A DNA stretch of 49,366 bases, from positions 1 through 49,366 of the IMG/VR virus record IMGVR_UViG_3300028581_002269; one strand, written 5' to 3'. Numbering within the stretch: the first letter of the stretch is position 1; every line of letters begins with the position of its first letter. The position numbers and the translations under genes were made by a program. This document shows positions 43,782-49,366 of the stretch, piece after piece. The notes below the pieces were generated by a model. It was not told where the DNA came from. It did not search any database and saw nothing but the letters and a program-made list of their open reading frames with translations. The DNA is from a virus.

Positions 43782-44420
43782 ATGAGAAAACAAGATAAAT
43801 TAAAAGTAATTATGGAAGCCAATCAAAGGGTGGAAAATTCTTACTTAAAATCTAAGGGATTATTAAAAGAGGATTATTCTTTATCACAAAATAAAGAAGT
43901 ACAAGATATCGCTAAAGATTTAGCGTCAGACCCAGAAACCCTTAAAAAAGCCATCAAAGAATTAATCTCAATGGGTGTACCAAAAGAGGTTTTAGTTCAG
44001 TCAGTAAAAGCAATAAAACATGGTGAATCTATTGATTCCATTGTAAAACCAGCTGTAGATTCTATTTCAGAAGGTTATTCAGTTAATGAAGTTGAAGATA
44101 AACCATTACCAACATATAAAGGTGATATCGAATCTTCCGATTCAGAGGTTGAAAAGAAAGAAGATAAAAACGATTATTTAATGGGCAGTAAAGTTACACC
44201 ATTGAGTGGTGCTGGTATAGGTGGTACTCTCGGGACTGTTCTTGGTTCTTTATTTAGTGCTGGTGTAATGACTGGTGGTGGTAACCTTGAAGACCCTAAA
44301 ACTTATTTAATACCTTTAATTTGGGTTGTTGCGGCAGCTGCCGCAGGTGGTGTTGTTGGTAAAACAATCAAAAAACACGATGATGAATTTGCCGAGTATA
44401 AAAGAAGTAGTAATGAATAA
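43782..44420 (+). CDS. Membrane-active late protein with CTS-like start
   Basis: A 212-residue protein. The N-terminus QDKLKVIMEANQRVENSY has the IMEA site, and a second helix SKGLLKEDYS follows. Residues 50-110 are helical. From about 142 there are two hydrophobic, Gly/Ala-rich stretches (SGAGIGGTLGTVLGSLFSAG and YLIPLIWVVAAAAAGGVVGK) like a glycine-zipper hairpin, with charged ends. This would suit insertion into a membrane, perhaps as part of a DNA ejection channel. Family unknown. Confidence 0.6.
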   Translation: MRKQDKLKVIMEANQRVENSYLKSKGLLKEDYSLSQNKEVQDIAKDLASDPETLKKAIKELISMGVPKEVLVQSVKAIKHGESIDSIVKPAVDSISEGYSVNEVEDKPLPTYKGDIESSDSEVEKKEDKNDYLMGSKVTPLSGAGIGGTLGTVLGSLFSAGVMTGGGNLEDPKTYLIPLIWVVAAAAAGGVVGKTIKKHDDEFAEYKRSSNE

Positions 44421-44423
44421 TTA

Positions 44424-44451
44424 AAAAAGGGACTTTTAAGTCCCTTTTTTG
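44424..44451. terminator. Bidirectional hairpin terminator
   Basis: AAAAAAGGGACTT pairs with AAGTCCCTTTTTT, ending the 43,782 gene and the convergent peptidase gene. Confidence 0.85.
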
Positions 44452-44452
44452 T

Positions 44453-45472
44453 TTACCAATTAAATCTGTCTTCATCCCAGTGACGACCATAATAAGAAGA
44501 TCCACCCTTATCACGGTTTGTATATAGATACTCACCACTATTAAAAAGGTCGGCCCAATCATCATATTCTTTTTCATCACCATCTTTCTCCTTACCTTCA
44601 GTAAGAAGTTTTTGACCACCAGTATCGGGTTTTTGGGTCTTTTTATAACTACCAGTACCGTAACCACCATTCCAAGAATATGTTCTTTCTTCTTTTGGGT
44701 TTTCGTATCTGTTTTCACCTAGTTGTTCAAGTAATTTCAAACCAAGTTCATAACCGTTTTGAACATCATCAACTTTTACATATTCATTGTCAGAATGCAT
44801 TCTGTAATAACCAGCTGCTAAATTCAAACATGCGATGTTAAATTTCTCAAATATTTGCCAAACATCGGTATAAGGGTGATAAGCCCAATTTGTAATACCA
44901 TGTTCTCTGATTAAACCAGAAACCTTATCAGAAAATTCTGATTTTTGGTTGAACAAGTATCTACCCATTAATGTTAAACTCATTGAATCCCCTTCAGGAG
45001 AATCGTATTGAATTACATAACCAACATTCTTGAAGAACTCTGGGTCAGCGTATTGACTACCCTTACAACCAATTTCTTCCGAAACAAATAAAGCTATTTT
45101 AACGTTTGGTAATGTGTCTAACATTTCAAGACATAAGTACACACCACATTTATCATCACCACCACATCCTGATGGCATGTTGTTCGTTTTATCGATACCT
45201 CTAAGAATAGTTTCACCATTCTTTTCTTCCTGAATGATAACTAAGTTTTCATTCACCTTATGTACTGTGTCTGTGTGTGCAATAAAACAAGGATACCATT
45301 CTGCGGTACCTTTCGTCACATAAACATTCCCCCACTCGTCAACGGTCGGTTCATACCCTTTTTCTGTTAACGTCTTTCTCAAATACTCAATCATGAGTGC
45401 TTCATCCCTAGAATAAGTAGGAACTGAAAGCACTTCTTTTAAACGATTAAGTTTATCTTCTGTCATTTTCAT
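44453..45472 (-). CDS. M20-like zinc peptidase
   Basis: A 339-residue M20-type (PepT-like) di-zinc exopeptidase. CFIAHTDTVH gives the His66/Asp68 metal site, GCGGDDKCGVY contains the bridging Asp106, and FVSEEIGCKGS has the catalytic Glu132 and metal Glu133. QYDSPEG (Asp157) and YRMHSDNEYV supply the later ligands. It has a C-terminal tail of about 80 polar residues. Such enzymes are rare in phages. It is on the minus strand between late plus-strand genes and starts opposite the gp26-like gene. Confidence 0.8.
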   Translation of the reverse strand: MKMTEDKLNRLKEVLSVPTYSRDEALMIEYLRKTLTEKGYEPTVDEWGNVYVTKGTAEWYPCFIAHTDTVHKVNENLVIIQEEKNGETILRGIDKTNNMPSGCGGDDKCGVYLCLEMLDTLPNVKIALFVSEEIGCKGSQYADPEFFKNVGYVIQYDSPEGDSMSLTLMGRYLFNQKSEFSDKVSGLIREHGITNWAYHPYTDVWQIFEKFNIACLNLAAGYYRMHSDNEYVKVDDVQNGYELGLKLLEQLGENRYENPKEERTYSWNGGYGTGSYKKTQKPDTGGQKLLTEGKEKDGDEKEYDDWADLFNSGEYLYTNRDKGGSSYYGRHWDEDRFNW

Positions 45473-45553
45473 ATGTTTGTTTAGATTTATACGTAAAGAT
45501 AATAATAATTCTCAGAAAGAACAAATCTTTCACGAGAAAAAACCGAAAATAAT

Positions 45554-45569
45554 GTATTTATTTATAGAA
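45554..45569 (+). promoter_or_regulatory. Late-type element variant
   Basis: GTATTTATTTATAGAA about 65 nt before the gp26-like ATG, in the 162-bp divergent region. Read on the other strand it contains TATAAATA, the T4 late box, towards the peptidase gene. Confidence 0.3.
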
Positions 45570-45634
45570 CCTTTACAATTATAGATATAGTTTTAAAGTT
45601 ATTCTGAATAACAAAGTTAAAAAAAGTTTTTAAT

Positions 45635-46414
45635 ATGTCAAAACAAAATCAACAACAAGCTCAAGATATTCAATTCCAAGCTCCGTTTGACGTTCTACCT
45701 TTACCATCTAAGGGGTTATTGTATCCTGGACAGGTTGGTACAGTTAAAGTGGAATATATGACAGCAATGGATGAGAACATCCTAACATCACCTAACTTAA
45801 TTAAGAATGGTAAAGCCATTGAAATATTGTTAGAAAGAAAGATTAAAGAATCCCCAGTACCTTTCGACCAATTATTAGTTGGCGATAGAAACGCCATTAT
45901 GATTTGGTTAAGAGCAACAGGATACGGTGAGATGTACCCAGTTAAAATAACAGATCCTACAAGTGGTGTTGAATTTGAACATGAATTCGATTTAAGTGCT
46001 TTAGCCTCAAAAGAATTACCAGATGGTGTAACACCAGATGAAAGAGGTGAGTTCTCTTTTGATTTACCTAGAAGTAAGAAAAAAATTAAATTTACATTAT
46101 TAACTGTTGGTGATGAACGTTCTATTGTTAATAGGGCTGATAAATATGAGAAAGCAACAAAGTCTCAAATTTCAAACACATTAACATATAGGTTACAAGC
46201 ACAAATTAAAGAAGTTGATGGTAATAGGGATTCTAATTACATTCAACAATTCGTTAATGTGATGCCAGCATTCGATTCTCTTAAATTTAGAGAATATTCA
46301 GATAACATTGAACCAGGAATTGAGATGTCGGCCGAAGTGGAGGGACCGACAGGCACATTTCAAGCTCCAATTACCCTCGGACTCAACTTTTTTTGGCCTA
46401 ACGTCAGAGTATAA
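45635..46414 (+). CDS. gp26-like baseplate hub/tail assembly chaperone
   Basis: A 259-residue protein of the T4 gp26 'T4_baseplate' family. DVLPLPSKGLLYPGQ, VEYMTAMDENILTSPNLIKN, FDQLLVGDRNAIMIWLRATG and EFDLSALASKELPDG are the hallmark segments, and the protein ends in FFWPNVRV. It helps to build the baseplate hub and tail. The stop lies inside another open frame (+1) that codes a conserved-looking helical domain (46,443-46,589), so a frameshift product is possible at the seven-T run 46388-46394. The tape measure lies downstream, as in chaperone loci. Confidence 0.85.
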   Translation: MSKQNQQQAQDIQFQAPFDVLPLPSKGLLYPGQVGTVKVEYMTAMDENILTSPNLIKNGKAIEILLERKIKESPVPFDQLLVGDRNAIMIWLRATGYGEMYPVKITDPTSGVEFEHEFDLSALASKELPDGVTPDERGEFSFDLPRSKKKIKFTLLTVGDERSIVNRADKYEKATKSQISNTLTYRLQAQIKEVDGNRDSNYIQQFVNVMPAFDSLKFREYSDNIEPGIEMSAEVEGPTGTFQAPITLGLNFFWPNVRV

Positions 46415-46442
46415 TTTAGGTCTTAAAAGAGAAATATATTAT

Positions 46443-46589
46443 ATGGTAAAACATATGAGATTTTCTTACGAATCAACGTTAAGTATGCCAATCTGGGAAA
46501 GAAGAATCTATCTCGACATGTGGCAACAAGAATTAGAAGAACAAAAGAAAGAATACGACAAAGCTAAAACAAAAGGAAAATCAAGATAA
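46443..46589 (+). CDS. Small chaperone domain, free-standing or frameshift extension of gp26-like protein
   Basis: A 48-residue ORF (MVKHMRFSYESTLSMPIWER at its start), ending in a Lys-rich helix (EEQKKEYDKAKTKGKSR). The open frame extends upstream to 46,395 and beyond, giving GLTSEYNLGLKREIYY. The FSYExxLxMPxWERRIY pattern resembles small tail-assembly-chaperone/gp51-type proteins. It can be made from its own ATG or as a +1 fusion with the gp26-like protein (about 317 aa). Terminator follows. Confidence 0.6.
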   Translation: MVKHMRFSYESTLSMPIWERRIYLDMWQQELEEQKKEYDKAKTKGKSR

Positions 46590-46592
46590 AAG

Positions 46593-46610
46593 ATGGGACG
46601 AAAGTCCCAT
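46593..46610 (+). terminator. Hairpin terminator with GAAA loop
   Basis: ATGGGAC and GTCCCAT with the GAAA tetraloop (46600-46603), then TTTT. Sits 4 nt after the stop at 46,589. Confidence 0.8.
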
Positions 46611-46623
46611 TTTTAATTTAAGT

Positions 46624-46639
46624 GATATTTATAAAGAAA
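46624..46639 (+). promoter_or_regulatory. Late-type ATATTTAT element
   Basis: GATATTTATAAAGAAA, core 12 nt before the ATG at 46,645, directly after a terminator. Confidence 0.5.
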
Positions 46640-46644
46640 TCATT

Positions 46645-48516
46645 ATGAGCATTAATACCTTAATTAAAAAAGTCACATCAGACAAGATACTGTTAGAATA
46701 TATCATGACTGAAGCTAAACCAACTTCAGTTACTGGTGATGAGGCTGCAGCATCTGGAGCTAGAGGTGAGATGGCCGCTGGAAGAGCTAAAGAAATAATG
46801 GCTCGTATGGGTGTTAATTTACCAGAACTAGACACTATTTTTTCAATACAACAATTATCTGTTGAACCTTTTAAATTAAGTTACGTTTTACAGGATTTAT
46901 TAGATAACCCAGAGGAACTAACACTACCAAAATCACAAACATTTACTGGATTAGCTAGGGTTGTTAAAGATTCTAATAATTTAATTTTAGAATTCAAACC
47001 ACAAAATAGTGAATCAACTTTTTTAATAAAATTTACTGAAAGTAATGAGGTCTATACTGTATTACCAGGTACCAAGAAAAAAATAATTGCTTTAGCTGTG
47101 GGTGAAAGTGAGGGTAAATTTTATACGGTAGAGTTTGGTCCTTCTTTTGTTACCACAATAAAAAGTGGTGATTTAGAAACAGAGGGTGAGGAATACAAAG
47201 TGGGTGATACGGTTGATTTTACAACTGATGGTGGAGAGAACGGTAAAGGTGGTATTACTAAAATAGACGGTGATAATTTTACGATAGGTGATGGTAAGGG
47301 TGGTACCGTTATCGTTAATAGAAAAAATATTAAAAAAGGTGGAGAAGATAATAATTCTACTCAGAATGAAAAGGAAGGTAATTTTTATAACGGAAAAGAT
47401 TTAAAGGAGGTTAACGCTAAGCTTTCCAGTACGAAAGATAAAGCTCGTTGGTTTAACATATTAACAGCGTACAAAGACGACCCAGAATTCCAAAAGATTT
47501 TTTTAGATGCTATTATTGATGGGACAAAATCTATTAAAATAAATCAACAACCACTTTTAACAGCCTTAAAGGGTTTAAAATCACAAGGGTTATTAGAAGC
47601 ACCAACTTCAATGTCTGGTAATCAAAGAAAATATTTAAAGGTTAAACTAAACCTACAGAATTTTATGTTCGATGTTTTTTCTATTTTCGCTAAGGTAGCA
47701 AAAAATGGTAGAAACTCACAAACTTTTCAAGTTATTAAAGATTTCTATAAACAACTATACTTTATAGCTACTAAGGGTAAAACTAGTATTGCCGATGTAC
47801 AAACAAGAAAACAACTTTGGAAAAAATTAGTAGGAAGTTTTAAAAACTTTTTAGTTAGTTTTTCAAAACTATCCGAAATGATTAAAGGTAATGGGAAACA
47901 AAATAGTGGTAAGAATGTGAAAGTAAAAAACATGCCAAAGGCGTCAATGTCAAATACTGGAGTGGCAGAAGATTTTTATCGTTACATATCAGATAATACA
48001 GAGTTAATATTTGAAGCTGACGAAGATCAAAAAAAATCTAATACAACAGCAAAAATATATTTAAAGGGTATAGTTTTAGGTCCAAAGGGTAAAGCTAAAA
48101 AAGATGGTGATATTGAGACCACTTATGGCGGTGGGGGTAAAGGGGGTGAACAAGGTAAGCCGTTAACCAATACCTCAATGGAGGATAAGAAATTTTACCC
48201 AGTTATTGGTAGGTTATATGATGTTGAAAAATCTGATACCCCTTCCGATTTAAACGTAAAAGAAATAATAAATTTATTTAATCAGGGTGATCAAAACCTA
48301 GAGATTAGAAAAAGTATGAGTGGTGATAAAGGTGAAAACTTTTCTATCATTATCAAAAAATCAGGATCTGGTGATGGGTTTTTAATGGTAAAACCAAAAG
48401 ATGGTGGTCTAATTAATTGGACCTCTTCTAAACCTATTGATGTTTTAATAGGTAAGAAAGCTTTGGGTTATCCACAAGAACCTTTTGAAGGGGTCTTAAT
48501 ACTAAAAAATAGATAA
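46645..48516 (+). CDS. Large late protein with CTS-like N-terminus
   Basis: A 623-residue protein. The N-terminus MSINTLIKKVTSDKILLEY then IMTEAKP has the hydrophobic-x-Glu site, followed by an Ala/Gly-rich segment. Residues 90-230 are a beta region with KVGDTVDFTTDGGENGKGGI, like a KOW/Tudor-type barrel. A helical domain of about 150 residues follows (FNILTAYKDDPEFQKIFLDA), and a Gly/Lys-rich C-terminal third. No family is recognised. It ends with TAATG overlapping the tape measure start. Confidence 0.6.
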   Translation: MSINTLIKKVTSDKILLEYIMTEAKPTSVTGDEAAASGARGEMAAGRAKEIMARMGVNLPELDTIFSIQQLSVEPFKLSYVLQDLLDNPEELTLPKSQTFTGLARVVKDSNNLILEFKPQNSESTFLIKFTESNEVYTVLPGTKKKIIALAVGESEGKFYTVEFGPSFVTTIKSGDLETEGEEYKVGDTVDFTTDGGENGKGGITKIDGDNFTIGDGKGGTVIVNRKNIKKGGEDNNSTQNEKEGNFYNGKDLKEVNAKLSSTKDKARWFNILTAYKDDPEFQKIFLDAIIDGTKSIKINQQPLLTALKGLKSQGLLEAPTSMSGNQRKYLKVKLNLQNFMFDVFSIFAKVAKNGRNSQTFQVIKDFYKQLYFIATKGKTSIADVQTRKQLWKKLVGSFKNFLVSFSKLSEMIKGNGKQNSGKNVKVKNMPKASMSNTGVAEDFYRYISDNTELIFEADEDQKKSNTTAKIYLKGIVLGPKGKAKKDGDIETTYGGGGKGGEQGKPLTNTSMEDKKFYPVIGRLYDVEKSDTPSDLNVKEIINLFNQGDQNLEIRKSMSGDKGENFSIIIKKSGSGDGFLMVKPKDGGLINWTSSKPIDVLIGKKALGYPQEPFEGVLILKNR

Positions 48517-49366
48517 TGGCGAACGAAGGTAACTTTAAAAGAAACAAAAAGGACGAAATAGAGTTTCTCAAAATTCAACAAGACATTAAGGAGAACTTTA
48601 AGAGTCAGGTAGACTCCATACAATCATATGCTGAATGGCAAGCAAAGATTGGTAAGATATGGAAAGAACTTAAAACAATGCAAGCAGAAATCCTCGAATT
48701 AGAAAAAGAGGGTACAAAGGAGTCGTTAAAAAAGGCTAAGGTTTTAAGAAAAGAATACGACCAACTATTAGAAGTTAATAAAGAATTAAGGAAACAAGGT
48801 TCCCTACTTAAAGCTAGCGCTAACATTTTAGACAAACAGTTTTTAGGTGTAGTAGGTAATATTTTAACTAAGTGGTTTGATTTTGATGAGGCTGTTCGTA
48901 AAACAGCTAATACCATGGGTATATCTGGTCAAAGGATGAGTGTCATGCAAACCAACATCATTAATGCCGGAATGAAAACCGCTGCGTGGGGTGTATCTGC
49001 TACAGCTCTAGCTGAGGCACAAGGTTCTTATTCTGACGAATTAGGTCGTTCCGTTATATTAAGTGAACAAGCCCTTGAGAATATGGCTATACTAGGAACC
49101 AAAACTGGTTTGGGTGTTGATGGTATTTCTCAAATGGCAGCTCAAATGGAGGCGTTTGGTTTGGGAGCGACAAAGTCTGTTGAGTTGGTAACACAACTTT
49201 CTTCTGATGCTGAATCAATAGGTGTTAACTCAGCCAAGGTACTTAAAAGTTTTCAATCAAATTTAGGTTTAATGAATAAATTAAACTTTAAGAACGGTGT
49301 TAAAGGAATGATGGCAATGTCCAAATATTCTGAGAAATATAAATTAGATATGAATTCTGTGGCAGC
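48516..49366 (+). CDS. Tape measure protein, N-terminal part (runs off the window)
   Basis: An open frame of 283 codons with no stop before the window end. It starts MANEGNFKRNKKDEIEFLKI. The first 100 residues are a coiled coil (ETLE-like ELKTMQAEILELEKEG, KKAKVLRKEYDQLLEVNKEL). Then FDEAVRKTANTMGISGQRM and GVSATALAEAQGSYSDELGR, GLGVDGISQMAAQMEAFGLG are typical of tape measure proteins. Position just downstream of chaperone-type genes supports this. The protein sets tail length and guides DNA. The rest lies outside. Confidence 0.75.
   Translation, partial: MANEGNFKRNKKDEIEFLKIQQDIKENFKSQVDSIQSYAEWQAKIGKIWKELKTMQAEILELEKEGTKESLKKAKVLRKEYDQLLEVNKELRKQGSLLKASANILDKQFLGVVGNILTKWFDFDEAVRKTANTMGISGQRMSVMQTNIINAGMKTAAWGVSATALAEAQGSYSDELGRSVILSEQALENMAILGTKTGLGVDGISQMAAQMEAFGLGATKSVELVTQLSSDAESIGVNSAKVLKSFQSNLGLMNKLNFKNGVKGMMAMSKYSEKYKLDMNSVA

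Noticed and set aside
45554-45569. TATAAATA (T4 late box) on the minus strand as promoter of the M20 peptidase
   Set aside because: The match is single and about 80 nt from the start; the same bases can be read as the plus-strand element, so direction is undecided.
46388-46401. A -1 frameshift at the seven-T run
   Set aside because: After a -1 slip the frame reads TTG GCC TAA and stops at once, so only +1 gives an extension.
1-49366. tRNA genes, rRNA genes and CRISPR arrays
   Set aside because: No cloverleaf-like stretch, rRNA segment or evenly spaced repeat array was noticed; a tRNA scan would settle the first.

Overview
The window (about one-third G+C, almost fully coding, no tRNA or rRNA seen) is part of the genome of a large T4-like contractile-tailed phage. 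Sheath, tail tube, neck-like and tail-terminator-like proteins, a gp26-type hub chaperone and the start of a tape measure establish the phage assignment. A Bacteroidota host is suggested by a ClpP of Bacteroidota style, a lipoprotein with an LTSC lipobox, and start codons preceded by A-rich leaders instead of clear Shine-Dalgarno sequences. This host call is an inference.

Layout. Nearly everything from 1 to 33,728 is on the minus strand; 33,813 to the right edge is mainly plus. (i) 5-1609: degenerate HAD-like protein, PhoH ATPase and a small protein. (ii) 1602-15,347: a tightly overlapping run of sugar and glycan genes. It includes a ColD-like dehydratase and a fucose/colitose-synthase-like reductase, a second reductase, a PLP aminotransferase, GT2, GT10, GT11, GT25 and other glycosyltransferases, three methyltransferases and a hexapeptide acyltransferase. 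(iii) 15,344-18,985: small protein, proteasome/HslV-like protease, SET-domain protein, dUTPase, altered 3'-5' exonuclease-like protein and a GT4 glycosyltransferase. (iv) 19,070-21,749: probable late genes of unknown role, one with a WYL-like domain. (v) 21,792-24,704: family B DNA polymerase. (vi) 24,794-31,835: fibre/adhesion proteins and a neck-like protein. (vii) 31,887-33,728: SNF2 helicase. (viii) 33,813-49,366: tail genes (gp14-like, gp15-like, sheath, tube, gp26-like chaperone, tape measure). These are interspersed with proteins sharing a short N-terminal motif, and with minus-strand ClpP, lipoprotein, M20-type peptidase and a small ribbon-helix-helix-like gene.

How it fits together. 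Polymerase, dUTPase, helicase and PhoH serve DNA metabolism. The glycan cluster appears able to finish and transfer a GDP-linked deoxysugar (fucose or colitose) and decorate it with methyl and acyl groups. It has no visible flippase, polymerase or exporter, so its target may be virion protein, DNA or a host precursor. An ATATTTAT-containing element sits just upstream of many late-gene starts on both strands and may be the late control signal. Proteins of the right half, and one on the left, begin with a short helix ending in a hydrophobic-x-Glu motif. This resembles T4 capsid-targeting sequences and suggests a set of packaged, possibly injected proteins, including a C39-like peptidase fused to a GNAT acetyltransferase.
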